A stretch of 36,137 nt of DNA, from positions 1 to 36,137 of the forward strand of contig JAOPWM010000228.1 in NCBI GenBank assembly GCA_025965695.1, read 5' to 3'. The stretch is from Blastococcus sp. (GTDB lineage Bacteria > Actinomycetota > Actinomycetes > Mycobacteriales > Geodermatophilaceae). This document shows positions 1 through 9,732 of the stretch, in pieces (position 1 is the first letter of the stretch; every line of letters starts with the position of its first letter). The notes beneath the pieces were generated by a model. The model was given only the letters and a program-made list of their open reading frames with translations, did no database searches and was not told where the DNA came from. The translations under genes and the position numbers were made by a program.

Positions 1-1804
<1,804 letters not shown>

Positions 1805-1823
1805 GAGTGGTGCGTTCCTGTCC

Positions 1824-2525
1824 TTAGTCCACGAGCCCGAAGACGACGGCCGCCGGCACGACGAGGTACCCGGCGATGAGCAGGGTCGCGAAGGCGACCG
1901 CGAAGGCGTTGACCGTGCGCTCCCGGCGTCGGTTGCTCTGGCCGAGGGTCTGGGTGGCGCTCCAGATCCCGTGCCGCAGGTGCATCCCGAGCAGGATCAG
2001 CGCGACCACGTAGACGGTGGTGGCCGCGGGGTTCTGGAAGCTGGCGACCAGGCGGTCGTACGGCGTCGCGTCGGTGCCGGCGGGGTTCGCGGCCCCGAAC
2101 GTGAGATCGAGCAGGTGGTAGACGATGAACAGGGCGATGATCACGCCACCCCAGCGCATGGTGCGCGAGGCGTAGGTCTGGACCACCGACTTCTTGGTCA
2201 CGTACCCCTGTGGCCGGGCGCGCTTCGCCTGACGCCACAGCGAGATCGCCGCCCACATGTGCGCGAGCACGGACACGACCAGGACGATCTCGATGACCGT
2301 CAGCAGCGTGCGCGGCGGCAGGGCCGGCTCACCGACGCTGCGGAGCCATTCGGAGTAGTCGTTGAACGACGCTGCGCCTTGGAAGACGTGCAGGTTCCCG
2401 ACCATGTGGGCGATCAGGAACAGCAGCATGATGATGCCGCTGACCGCCATGACGACCTTCTTGAAGACCGAGTTCGTCTTCGCCACCTTGGGGGTCCTGC
2501 GCTGGACCGAATCCGTAACCGTCAC
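1824..2525 (-). CDS. sdhC: Succinate dehydrogenase cytochrome b subunit (b558-type SdhC)
   Basis: This is the membrane anchor of succinate dehydrogenase, which carries heme b and passes electrons to quinone. From the GTG at 2525 it has 233 residues and five hydrophobic helices, the single-subunit layout of the type-B (two-heme, menaquinone) enzymes. Histidines placed as heme ligands in this family are visible in [28 protein letters not shown] and LLGMHLRHG. The frame stays open upstream to an ATG at 2606, but the extra residues (MRAALHELSHPV...) look unlike the family; the adjacent GTG at 2528 is an equally possible start. No strong ribosome binding site precedes either GTG. It is first in the sdhC-sdhA operon. 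The upstream region holds a 10-bp palindrome (2541-2550) and an IdeR-like box (2592-2605). Confidence 0.92.
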   Translation of the reverse strand: MTVTDSVQRRTPKVAKTNSVFKKVVMAVSGIIMLLFLIAHMVGNLHVFQGAASFNDYSEWLRSVGEPALPPRTLLTVIEIVLVVSVLAHMWAAISLWRQAKRARPQGYVTKKSVVQTYASRTMRWGGVIIALFIVYHLLDLTFGAANPAGTDATPYDRLVASFQNPAATTVYVVALILLGMHLRHGIWSATQTLGQSNRRRERTVNAFAVAFATLLIAGYLVVPAAVVFGLVD

Positions 2526-2591
2526 CACGTGGTCAAAGCTAGGTGCACCTGAGTGCTGCGGCCAGATCAACACGGGGTGACTCAGCTCATG

Positions 2592-2605
2592 TAAGGCTGC
2601 CCTCA
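2592..2605. promoter_or_regulatory. Possible IdeR/DtxR-type iron box upstream of sdhC
   Basis: The sequence TAAGGCTGCCCTCA resembles the core of the actinobacterial iron box (TTAGGCTNNCCTAA) with two mismatches outside the N positions. It lies about 67 bases upstream of the sdhC GTG, between divergent sdhC and the molybdenum oxidoreductase gene. A separate perfect 10-bp palindrome, AGGTGCACCT, sits closer to sdhC at 2541-2550. The match is visible; a role in iron control of this iron-rich complex is inference, and short matches arise by chance. Confidence 0.3.
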
Positions 2606-2686
2606 CCGCAGGTCACGCCGTTAGGGTCGAGCGTTGCGCGGCCCGGGGGCTGGGGTACCGCGCCCCATCAGGGGGAGGACGACGAC

Positions 2687-3295
2687 ATGCCCACACCCAC
2701 GCGAGGATTCTTCGGCCGGCGGCGCGATCGCGATCCGCGGCTACCGCCTGGTCAGTACGACGTCGGCGGCGACTGGCCGGTCCTGACGGCCGAGCCGACG
2801 CCGCGAATCGCCCCCGAGACGTGGAGCATCACCGTCGACGGCCGGGTCGAGGCGCCGACCACCTGGACCTGGGACGAGGCGCACGACCTCGCGCGATCGG
2901 AGTACCGCGGCGACATCCACTGCGTCACCACCTGGTCGAAGTTCGACACCCGGTTCGCCGGGGTCAGCGTCGACACGCTGCTCGAGGCCGCCCGCCCCAC
3001 CGCGGAGGCGCACTTCGTCATGGCGACGTCGAAGACCGGTTACACCACCAACCTGCCGCTGGAGCACGTCACTGGGGGCAAGGCCTGGGTGGTGTGGGAG
3101 TTCGACGGCAGGCCGCTGCCGATCGAGCACGGCGGCCCGGTGCGCCTGCTGGTGCCGCACCTCTACTTCTGGAAGAGCGCGAAGTGGGTCAGCAAGCTGA
3201 CCCTCATGACGCGCGACCAGCCCGGCTTCTGGGAGCAGAACGGCTATCACGACCTGGGCGACCCGTGGCGTCAGCAGCGCTACCAGGGCGACTGA
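2687..3295 (+). CDS. Sulfite oxidase-like molybdopterin oxidoreductase
   Basis: This 202-residue protein belongs to the sulfite oxidase/YedY fold family that binds molybdopterin. The single conserved cysteine expected to ligate molybdenum is C79, in RGDIHCVTTWSKFD. Other family features are WSITVDGRVE near residue 46, GYTTNLPLEHV, the stretch HGGPVRLLVPHLYFWKSAKWV and the aromatic C-terminus (GFWEQNGYHDLGDPW). The chosen ATG at 2687 is preceded by GGGGGAGGACG; the frame is open further upstream but without family character. No signal peptide is seen, so the protein is probably cytoplasmic, unlike exported YedY/MsrP. It ends 4 bases before the flavin reductase gene, a pairing common in actinobacteria, which suggests a two-component redox enzyme. 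The substrate is unknown; it need not be sulfite. Confidence 0.88.
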   Translation: MPTPTRGFFGRRRDRDPRLPPGQYDVGGDWPVLTAEPTPRIAPETWSITVDGRVEAPTTWTWDEAHDLARSEYRGDIHCVTTWSKFDTRFAGVSVDTLLEAARPTAEAHFVMATSKTGYTTNLPLEHVTGGKAWVVWEFDGRPLPIEHGGPVRLLVPHLYFWKSAKWVSKLTLMTRDQPGFWEQNGYHDLGDPWRQQRYQGD

Positions 3296-3299
3296 GCCG

Positions 3300-4046
3300 G
3301 TGACGGAGGTTCCTGATTCCGAGGTGCTGGGTCCCGGGGTCGCCGACGCGCCGACCGGTGGATGGCGGACGGCGACGGTCTCCGGCGTGCGCCGGCCGAT
3401 CCAGCGCTCGGTCGAACTGCGCCTGGACGTGCACGACCGCGTCGACCATCTGCCCGGGCAGCACTATGTCGTGCGGCTGACCGCCGAGGACGGCTACACC
3501 GCGCAGCGCTCCTACTCGGTGGCGTCGGCTCCCGGTGACCCCCTGATCGAGCTGTTCGTCGAGCGCCTGGACGACGGCGAGGTCTCCACCTATCTGTCCG
3601 ACGTCGTGGAGCCCGGCGACGACCTGGAGGTGCGGGGGCCGATCGGCGGCTGGTTCGTCTGGGACGGCGAGACCCCGGCGCTCCTGCTGGCCGGCGGCTT
3701 CGGCGTCGTTCCCTTCGTCGCGATGTTGCGGCACGCCCGGGCGCTGGGACGCAGCGACCTGCTGCGCGTCGCCGTCTCCAGCCGCACCCTCGCGGAGCTG
3801 CCGTACGCCGAGGAGCTCATGGACGCCGGCGCCCTGATCGTGCTGACCCGGGAGGGGCACGGCATCCGTCCGGCCGGCCGGCTCACCGCGGCCGAACTCG
3901 TGCCGCTCTGGGAACCCGGACAGACGGCGTACGTGTGCGGGTCGGCGTCCTTCGCGGAGGCGGCCAGCCAGCTGCTGGTCGGGATGGGGGTGCCGGCGGC
4001 CGACATCCGGGTCGAGCGTTTCGGCCCGAGCGGGGCTCCCACCTGA
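3300..4046 (+). CDS. FAD/NAD(P)-binding ferredoxin reductase-family protein
   Basis: This 248-residue flavoprotein belongs to the ferredoxin-NADP reductase superfamily. The N-terminal half is the FAD-binding barrel, with RSYSVASAP as the FAD-binding signature and LPGQHYVVRLT before it. The C-terminal half is the NAD(P)-binding domain, with GGFGVVPFVAML in place of the usual GGTGIAPF and the terminal YVCGSASFAEAASQLL block. It lacks a 2Fe-2S domain. The GTG at 3300 begins 4 bases after the stop of the molybdenum oxidoreductase, so translation is probably coupled. The likely role is to feed electrons from NAD(P)H to that partner, directly or through a small carrier. The fold is clear; the electron route is inferred from context. 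Confidence 0.88.
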   Translation: MTEVPDSEVLGPGVADAPTGGWRTATVSGVRRPIQRSVELRLDVHDRVDHLPGQHYVVRLTAEDGYTAQRSYSVASAPGDPLIELFVERLDDGEVSTYLSDVVEPGDDLEVRGPIGGWFVWDGETPALLLAGGFGVVPFVAMLRHARALGRSDLLRVAVSSRTLAELPYAEELMDAGALIVLTREGHGIRPAGRLTAAELVPLWEPGQTAYVCGSASFAEAASQLLVGMGVPAADIRVERFGPSGAPT

Positions 4047-4158
4047 GGGAGGCCGTGTCAGCTCGGCTCCCGTTGGGCCGGCGAGGCTCGGGAACAGGTC
4101 CGTGGCGGAATTCCTCGCTACCCTTTCGCCAGCTCGCGATGCCCTGAGGGAGACGACC

Positions 4159-4656
4159 ATGGCCGACGAAGACGTTCGCCGGGACCTGCTGTGGCGGATC
4201 GAGAGCCGCCGGGCCGCGGTCCAGGCGTTCCTTCGAGCTCACCGGCCGCGCACCCGTCGGCGGGCCACCGTCGCTGTCGTGCTCAGTTCCCTGGCTGCGG
4301 TGTTCACCGTGGGACCGGCGGTGGGCGGTCAGACGTTCGCCGAGTCGGTCCAGAAGGCGCTGGCGCTGCCGAGCGACTCCTACGTCTGGCGGGTGCTCTG
4401 TCTCCTCGCGACGCTGGTCTCGATCGGCGCCGCGGTGCTCACCAACCTCGGCAAGTCCAACGACGACCTCGCGCGGGTGAGCTCGGCGGAGGCGGCCAAC
4501 ACCGAACTCGAAGGGCTGACCACGCTCCTGCAGTTCGGTCAGCTGGGCGTGCAGGACGCCGTGAAGCTCTACCAGCAGTACAGCGTCAAGATTCCGTTCG
4601 TGGACGACCTGACCGGCCCGGTCGGGGCGGGGTACGCCCCACCGCCGCGCACCTGA
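4159..4656 (+). CDS. Small two-helix membrane protein of unknown function
   Basis: This 165-residue protein is not recognised as a named family. It begins with a charged segment (MADEDVRRDLLWRIESRRAA) and an Arg-rich stretch (HRPRTRRRAT), followed by a hydrophobic helix (VAVVLSSLAAVFTVGPAVGG), a short loop, a second helix (VLCLLATLVSIGAAVLTNLG) and a roughly 75-residue cytoplasmic-looking tail ending in GYAPPPRT. The two-helix plan recalls SLATT-type membrane proteins, but no specific motif supports that. The ATG at 4159 is preceded by GAGGGAGACGACC, a better start than the in-frame ATG at 4102. It is followed at once by a perfect 20-bp hairpin shared with the convergent catalase gene. Confidence 0.7.
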   Translation: MADEDVRRDLLWRIESRRAAVQAFLRAHRPRTRRRATVAVVLSSLAAVFTVGPAVGGQTFAESVQKALALPSDSYVWRVLCLLATLVSIGAAVLTNLGKSNDDLARVSSAEAANTELEGLTTLLQFGQLGVQDAVKLYQQYSVKIPFVDDLTGPVGAGYAPPPRT

Positions 4657-4657
4657 G

Positions 4658-4702
4658 CCGATCGGGGCCGGGCTCGCGACGTGCGAGCCCGGCCCCGATC
4701 GG
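4658..4702. terminator. Perfect 20-bp hairpin between convergent genes
   Basis: Arms at 4658-4677 and 4683-4702 are exact reverse complements (20 of 20) around a 5-base loop (GACGT). The hairpin begins 2 bases after the stop of the plus-strand membrane protein and ends 11 bases before the catalase stop on the minus strand. Position and symmetry suit a bidirectional terminator. There is no T tract on either side, as is common in high-GC actinobacteria. Confidence 0.8.
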
Positions 4703-4713
4703 TCGGCGGACCG

Positions 4714-6828
4714 TCAGACCGCCGGCGGCACCATCGAGGCGGCCACCAGCGGGGTGCGGTCCCAGGCCCGGTGCATGCCCAGCGCGGCGATCAGCCCGGT
4801 GGCCATCGTCGCGTTGGCCTTCTTGCCGGTGAGCACCCCCGGCGCCTCCGGGTCGATGCCGGCGACCGCGAGCACCTCGACACCGTCGCCCCACGCGCCG
4901 ACGGCCTTCAGGTGCCGGAACATCTCCTGCAGCATGACGACGGCCCGGAAGTCGCCGTCCTTGGGTGCTCCGTCGGCGACGACGATGGCGTCGAACTCGA
5001 TCGAGCGGCCGGTGGCGAACGTCCGCTCGACGATCTCCACGTTCTTGCCCTTGACCAGCCGGCCGCCGTTCGGGGCGATGACCCGCAGCAGGGCACCCTC
5101 GGCCTCGAGTGCGGTCCGCAGCGTGGCGATGCCCTCGAGGTCGGCGCCCGGTCCGGCCACCACACCGACGATGCGGCCGGCGATCGGGAACGGTGTGGGC
5201 CTGATCTGCCGGAGCGCGGGGGACTCGGCGATGTGGTCGACCGGTTCCGGGGCAGGCACCGACAGCCCGAGCCCCAGGGCGACCTGGGTGCACAGGTTCT
5301 CGTCGAGCTTCGCGAGCACGGTCAGGGCGCGTTCCTTGATGCCCTGCTCGTAGCACTTGCCGAGTTCGAAGGTGTAGGCGTCGATGACGTGCTGCTGCTC
5401 GACGCTGGTGAGGCTGGCGTAGAACATCGCCGCCTGGGAGAAGTGGTCGTCGAAGGACGACGGCGCAGCGCGGACGACGTCCCCCTCGACGTGCCGGGGC
5501 ACGTTGACGTAGCCCCCCTCGGCCCAGTCCGACGGGAAGGGGACGCCGTCGTCGACGCTGTTGGGGGTGTACGGCGCCTGCCCGGTGTGCAGCGCCTGCT
5601 GGTGGAAGCCGTCCCGGGTGTTGTCGTTGACCGGAGCGTGCGGCCGGTTGATCGGGATCTGGGTGAAGTTCGGACCCCCGAGCCGGGTGAGCTGCGTGTC
5701 GAGGTAGGAGAAGTTGCGGCCCTGCAGCAGCGGGTCGTTCGTGCTCTCGATCCCCGGCACCAGGTGGCCGGTGTGGAACGCGACCTGCTCGGTCTCGGCG
5801 AAGAAGTTCGTGGGGTTCCCGGTGAGCAGGAGCGTGCCGATGATCTGCACCGGGGCCAGCTCCTCCGGCACGATCTTCGTCGGGTCGAGCAGGTCGATGC
5901 CCTCGAAGGTCTCCTCCGGGGTGTCGGGGAAGATCTGGATGCCGAGGTCCCACTCGGGGAAGGCGCCGTTCTCGATGGCGTCGTAGAGGTCGCGGCGGTG
6001 GAAGTCGGGGTCGACGCCCGCGGCGATCTGCGCCTCCTCCCAGGTGAGGGAGTGGACGCCCAGCCGTGGCTTCCAGTGGAACTTGACCAGTGCGGTCTCA
6101 CGGTCGGCGTTGACCAGCCGGAACGTGTGGACGCCGAAGCCCTCCATGGTCCGGTAGCTGCGCGGGATGCCCCGGTCGCTCATGTTCCAGATCGTGTGGT
6201 GGGTGGCCTCGGTGTGGAGGGTGACGAAGTCCCAGAAGGTGTCGTGCGCCGACTGCGCCTGCGGGATCTCGCGGTCGGGGTGCGGCTTGGCGGCGTGGAT
6301 GACGTCGGGGAACTTGATCGCGTCCTGGATGAAGAAGACCGGGATGTTGTTGCCGACCAGGTCCCAGGTGCCTTCCTTCGTGTAGAACTTCGTGGCGAAT
6401 CCACGGGTGTCCCGGACGGTGTCGGCCGAGCCGCGCGAGCCCAGCACCGTCGAGAAGCGCACGAAGACCGGCGTCTCGAGGCCCTTCTCGGCCAGGACGG
6501 CGGCCCGGGTCACCGTCGCCGCGGCCCCGTTCGCCGTGAAGACGCCGTGCGCGCCGGCGCCGCGGGCGTGCACCACGCGCTCGGGGATCCGCTCGTGGTC
6601 GAAGTGCATGATCTTCTCGCGCAGGTGGAAATCCTCGAGGAGGACCGGACCGCGCGGGCCCGCCTTGAGCGAGTGGTCGCTGTCGGGGATGCGTACCCCG
6701 TTCGGCGAGGTCAGCGTGTCATCGGCCTGGCCTCGGGGGTCACGGCCGTCCTTGGCGCCCTCGTAGCCGACGCCGGTCGGGCTGACGGTGCGCGGGGCGG
6801 ACTGGTCGGGGTGGCGTGCGGGGGGCAT
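4714..6828 (-). CDS. katE: Large-subunit (clade 2) heme catalase with C-terminal DJ-1/PfpI-like domain
   Basis: This is a monofunctional catalase (2 H2O2 to 2 H2O + O2) of the large HPII/KatE type, 704 residues. Catalytic His is H87 (IPERVVHARG), distal Asn lies in GNNIPVFFIQDA (about residue 160), and the proximal heme Tyr is Y375 in GRNFSYLDTQLTR. The catalase core covers about residues 40-500. From about 535 a class I amidotransferase/DJ-1-like domain follows (AGRIVGVVAGPGADLEGIATL), as in HPII, where it is structural. The ATG at 6828 has GGAG five bases upstream. A GTTT-N14-GGGTAG motif at 6868-6891 resembles a sigma-B general-stress promoter, fitting known regulation of such catalases. 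It is divergent from the FNT channel gene. Confidence 0.96.
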   Translation of the reverse strand: MPPARHPDQSAPRTVSPTGVGYEGAKDGRDPRGQADDTLTSPNGVRIPDSDHSLKAGPRGPVLLEDFHLREKIMHFDHERIPERVVHARGAGAHGVFTANGAAATVTRAAVLAEKGLETPVFVRFSTVLGSRGSADTVRDTRGFATKFYTKEGTWDLVGNNIPVFFIQDAIKFPDVIHAAKPHPDREIPQAQSAHDTFWDFVTLHTEATHHTIWNMSDRGIPRSYRTMEGFGVHTFRLVNADRETALVKFHWKPRLGVHSLTWEEAQIAAGVDPDFHRRDLYDAIENGAFPEWDLGIQIFPDTPEETFEGIDLLDPTKIVPEELAPVQIIGTLLLTGNPTNFFAETEQVAFHTGHLVPGIESTNDPLLQGRNFSYLDTQLTRLGGPNFTQIPINRPHAPVNDNTRDGFHQQALHTGQAPYTPNSVDDGVPFPSDWAEGGYVNVPRHVEGDVVRAAPSSFDDHFSQAAMFYASLTSVEQQHVIDAYTFELGKCYEQGIKERALTVLAKLDENLCTQVALGLGLSVPAPEPVDHIAESPALRQIRPTPFPIAGRIVGVVAGPGADLEGIATLRTALEAEGALLRVIAPNGGRLVKGKNVEIVERTFATGRSIEFDAIVVADGAPKDGDFRAVVMLQEMFRHLKAVGAWGDGVEVLAVAGIDPEAPGVLTGKKANATMATGLIAALGMHRAWDRTPLVAASMVPPAV

Positions 6829-6867
6829 GGGAGCTCCTGACGGTCGGGTTCTGCACTCCCGGTCGCG

Positions 6868-6891
6868 CTACCCGGCCAGCCCCTTGCAAAC
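6868..6891 (-). promoter_or_regulatory. Sigma-B-like promoter for the catalase gene
   Basis: Read on the minus strand, GTTT (6888-6891), a 14-base spacer and GGGTAG (6868-6873) match the SigB-family consensus GTTT-N14-17-GGGTA. Transcription would start near 6861, giving a leader of roughly 33 bases before the ATG at 6828. The motif match is direct; sigma-factor identity is inference. Confidence 0.55.
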
Positions 6892-6916
6892 CGTTGCTGC
6901 CACAGGCCGGAAGCCG

Positions 6917-6943
6917 GTGTGCAAGGAGCCCCCCCACGGGTAG
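6917..6943 (+). promoter_or_regulatory. Possible sigma-B-like promoter for the FNT channel gene
   Basis: GTGT (6917-6920), a 17-base spacer and GGGTAG (6938-6943) lie on the plus strand, a weaker version of the same motif that precedes the divergent catalase. If it is real, the upstream in-frame GTG at 6944 abuts the -10 element and cannot be the start codon, which supports translation from 7004. Confidence 0.35.
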
Positions 6944-7003
6944 GTGACACCGTCGCACCCGCCGATCCTCGGGGCCTGCGGCGGCCGTCGTGGAGGAGTG
7001 CTG

Positions 7004-7819
7004 GTGGACCGGACGCGCGCAGCGCTGGGCGAGACCGACGGCCCGATGGAGGACGAGCTCGCCGAGGCGTTCGACCGGATCGTGAGCGAGGGAGCCCAGC
7101 GGCTGCACCGCTCCTGGCGGGAGGTGCTCACCACCGGTCTGGCCGGCGGGCTCGAGGTGGCGACCGGGGTGGTCGCACTGCTCGCCGTCTATGCCGAGAC
7201 CCGCAGTCATCTGCTGGCCGGGCTGGCGTTCAGCATCGGCTTCATCGCGCTGCTGCTGGCCCGCAGCGAGCTGTTCACCGAGGGCTTCCTGGTGCCGGTC
7301 ACGGCGGTGGTCGCCGGGCGGGCCGGCATCGGGCAGTTGGCCAAGCTCTGGGCGGGCACGCTGGTGGCCAACCTCATCGGCGGCTGGCTCGTCATGTGGC
7401 TGGTCGTGCACGCGCTCCCGGAGCTCGGGGTCACCGCCGTCGAGTCGGCCACGACGTTCGTCGACGCCCCGCTCGGCCTGCGGTCGGTCTGCCTGGCGCT
7501 GCTCGCGGGCAGCTTCATCACCCTCATGACGCGCATGCAGCACGGCGCCGACTCCGAGGCGGGGAAGCTGGCGGCCGCGGTCGCCGGCGCCTTCCTGCTC
7601 GCCGGTCTGGTGCTGTTCCACTCGATCCTGGACTCGCTGATCATCTTCGGCGCCCTGCACGCCGGTGCCCCGTTCGGCTACGGCGACTGGCTCGCCTGGT
7701 TCTGGTACACGGTGCTGCTCAACGTGGCGGGCGGCCTGCTCGTGGTCACCTTCCTGCGGCTGGTCCGGAGCAAGGAGCTCCTCCAGCAGGAGCGGGCGGC
7801 GGCCGTCGCGGGGGAGTGA
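7004..7819 (+). CDS. Formate/nitrite transporter (FNT) family channel
   Basis: This 271-residue integral membrane protein has six hydrophobic segments and the FNT (FocA/NirC/YfdC) layout. Recognisable parts are the pre-helix stretch RLHRSWREVLTTGLAGGLEV, LLARSELFTEGFLVPV (second half of the re-entrant region), LWAGTLVANLIGGWL, and the late HSILDSLIIFGALHAG segment, where FNT channels carry a pore histidine. It is closer to the YfdC-like branch than to classical FocA. The start at GTG 7004 has GGAGG seven bases upstream; a GTG at 6944 is in frame but overlaps a promoter-like -10. The transported anion is not predictable. Its divergence from catalase, with similar promoter motifs, hints at a shared stress regulon. 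Confidence 0.85.
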   Translation: MDRTRAALGETDGPMEDELAEAFDRIVSEGAQRLHRSWREVLTTGLAGGLEVATGVVALLAVYAETRSHLLAGLAFSIGFIALLLARSELFTEGFLVPVTAVVAGRAGIGQLAKLWAGTLVANLIGGWLVMWLVVHALPELGVTAVESATTFVDAPLGLRSVCLALLAGSFITLMTRMQHGADSEAGKLAAAVAGAFLLAGLVLFHSILDSLIIFGALHAGAPFGYGDWLAWFWYTVLLNVAGGLLVVTFLRLVRSKELLQQERAAAVAGE

Positions 7820-7867
7820 GGGGCGCGCCTCGCACACCGTAAACGTGCAGGTGGCCATGCTGGCCGG

Positions 7868-8770
7868 GTGATCGAACTCGCGGGCCTGACCAAGGAGTAC
7901 GGCACCCGCATCGCCGTCGACGATCTCACCGTCACCGTCCACCCCGGCCGGGTCACCGGCTTCCTCGGTCCCAACGGCTCGGGCAAGACGACGACGATGC
8001 GGTGCGTGCTCGGGCTCGCGCGACCCACCTCCGGGACGGCGACCGTGCTCGGGCAGCCGTACCGCGCGCTGGCCGACCCGATGCGCCGGGTCGGTGCGCT
8101 GATCGACCCGCGCGCCCTGCATCCGGGACGCACCGCCTACCGCCACCTGCTCGCCCTCGCCCAGAGCAACGGGCTGCCCGGCGCGCGCGTCGACGAGGTG
8201 ATCGAGCTCGTCGGGTTGGAATCCGTCGCCGACGACCGGGTGCGCGGGTTCTCCCTCGGGATGAACCAGAGGCTCGGCATCGCCGCCGCACTGCTCGGTG
8301 ACCCCGACGTCCTGCTGCTCGACGAGCCGGTCAACGGGCTGGACCCGGAGGGCATCCGCTGGGTCCGCGAACTGCTGCGCGATCTGGCCGACGAGGGGCG
8401 CACGGTGCTCGTCTCGAGCCACCTCATGAGCGAGATGGAGGACACCGCCGACCACCTCGTCGTCCTCGGCCGCGGTCGGCTGCTGGCCGACGTCCCCATG
8501 GCCGAGCTCCTCGGGGCGCACTCCGCCGTCCGGGTGCGGACCCCGCAGGGGCCGACGCTGGCCGACGCCCTCCGCCGGGCCGGCGGCCGCGTCGAGCTCG
8601 AGATCGACGGCGCGCTGCGGGTCGAAGGCCTCGACCTCACCGGGGTGGGCGACGTGGCGTTCCTCGCCGATGTGCGGCTGCACGAACTGAGCCGGGTGAC
8701 GGCGTCGCTGGAGGCCGCCTATCTCGCACTGACCGACGACGACGTCGAGTACCGGGCGGTGACCCCGTGA
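7868..8770 (+). CDS. ABC transporter ATP-binding protein (exporter type)
   Basis: This 300-residue ATPase is of the NatA/bacitracin-export class and works with the ABC-2 permease encoded next. It has Walker A at residues 34-42 (GPNGSGKTT), the Q-loop region after PTSGTATVLG, a signature variant (FSLGMNQRLGIA), Walker B with switch Glu (VLLLDEPVNGLDPEG) and an H-loop (VLVSSHLMSEME). The C-terminal 80 residues form the variable accessory domain usual for this class. It starts at the GTG at 7868. Its last 4 bases overlap the permease start (GTGA, 8767-8770), so the two are translationally coupled. The substrate is unknown; multidrug or antibiotic-resistance annotations common for this class are not evidence here. 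Confidence 0.92.
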   Translation: MIELAGLTKEYGTRIAVDDLTVTVHPGRVTGFLGPNGSGKTTTMRCVLGLARPTSGTATVLGQPYRALADPMRRVGALIDPRALHPGRTAYRHLLALAQSNGLPGARVDEVIELVGLESVADDRVRGFSLGMNQRLGIAAALLGDPDVLLLDEPVNGLDPEGIRWVRELLRDLADEGRTVLVSSHLMSEMEDTADHLVVLGRGRLLADVPMAELLGAHSAVRVRTPQGPTLADALRRAGGRVELEIDGALRVEGLDLTGVGDVAFLADVRLHELSRVTASLEAAYLALTDDDVEYRAVTP

Positions 8771-9516
8771 GCCGGTCGGTGCCCTTCCGGGCGGTGCTGC
8801 GCAGCGAGTGGACCAAGCTGTGGTCGGTCCGCTCGACGTGGTGGTGCACGGCGATCTACGTGGTGGCCGTCGGTGCCAGTGGCTGGCTGGCCGCCGCCGG
8901 TACGGACTCCTCGCCGCAGGCCGCCGTCGCGGTGCAGACCGCATTGACAGGCTTCGGCGTCGGGCAGCTGGCCCTCGTCGTCCTGGGAGTGCTCGTGGTG
9001 AGCACGGAGTTCGCCTCGGGCATGGCGCTGGTGTCGCTCACCGCGGTGCCCCGCCGCACCCGTCTGCTCCTCGCGAAGACGGTCGTCGTCCTCACGTACT
9101 GCCTGGTGCTCACCGTGCTGCTCGCCGTGGTCTGCGCGCTCGCCGCCCGCACCCTCACCGCCGTTCCCGGAGGAGTGCAGCCCGGTGACCCGGACGTCGT
9201 CCGGACGCTGTTGCTGCAGGTGGGCGCGGCCGGTCTGGTCGGCGTCCTCGGGGTGGCCCTGGGGGCGGTGCTGCGCTCGACCGCCGGTGCGGTCGGGATC
9301 GCGGCGGTGCTGGTCCTCGTGGCCCCCCCGGCGCTGGCCCTGGCCGGGGGCGACCTCGCTGCCCGCATCTCGCAGGGGCTCCCGGCGCTGCGGGTGGGGG
9401 AGGACGCCTTCCTCGCCGTCGCGACGCCCTGGCCGGTCGGGATGAGCGTGGTGGCCGCCTGGGCGGTCGGCGTCTGGCTGCTCGGCGCGGTCCTGCTCGA
9501 GCGCCGCGACGTCTAG
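8767..9516 (+). CDS. ABC-2 type permease
   Basis: This 249-residue membrane protein has six predicted helices and is the partner of the preceding ATPase. It opens with a typical ABC-2 cytoplasmic segment (RAVLRSEWTKLWSVRSTWW), followed by helices around IYVVAVGASGWLAA, LALVVLGVLVVSTEFASGM (with the conserved E-x-x-S/G turn), VVVLTYCLVLTVLLAVVCAL, LLLQVGAAGLVGVLGVALGAVL, GIAAVLVLVAPPALAL and a final MSVVAAWAVGVWLLGAVLLERRDV. The GTG start overlaps the ATPase stop by 4 bases. A hairpin at 9575-9596 follows the stop and probably ends this two-gene operon. Confidence 0.9.
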   Translation: MSRSVPFRAVLRSEWTKLWSVRSTWWCTAIYVVAVGASGWLAAAGTDSSPQAAVAVQTALTGFGVGQLALVVLGVLVVSTEFASGMALVSLTAVPRRTRLLLAKTVVVLTYCLVLTVLLAVVCALAARTLTAVPGGVQPGDPDVVRTLLLQVGAAGLVGVLGVALGAVLRSTAGAVGIAAVLVLVAPPALALAGGDLAARISQGLPALRVGEDAFLAVATPWPVGMSVVAAWAVGVWLLGAVLLERRDV

Positions 9517-9574
9517 CACTCCTCGCCATTCTCCGGATGCCCCGGCAGCGTGCCGTAGGCGGAGCCGCGCTCGC

Positions 9575-9596
9575 CGTGGTGTGCGCCCACACCACG
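9575..9596. terminator. Hairpin terminator after the ABC exporter operon
   Basis: A 9-bp perfect stem (CGTGGTGTG / CACACCACG) with a 4-base loop (CGCC) lies 59 bases after the permease stop, in the 216-base gap before the convergent GNAT gene. No T tract follows. I see nothing else convincing in this gap. Confidence 0.5.
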
Positions 9597-9732
9597 CGGC
9601 ACGGAATGTCCTAGCGAGGCGGGCCGGCCGGCCGCGAGGACGGCGACCGTGCCCGGTACGCGCGGAGGAGTCCCCTCAGCGCAGCCCGGACATCGGTGCG
9701 GAATGGGCCACGTGCTCGGTCTGCGGCGCGGC

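Noticed and set aside
2633-2657. Sigma-B-like motif (GTTG-N16-GGGTA) before the molybdenum oxidoreductase
   Set aside because: The -35 is imperfect and the surrounding sequence is almost all G and C, so a chance match is likely.
4681-6840. Long open frame on the plus strand opposite the catalase gene
   Set aside because: It is an antisense shadow typical of very GC-rich DNA. Its translation is low-complexity with no domain, whereas the minus strand encodes a full catalase.
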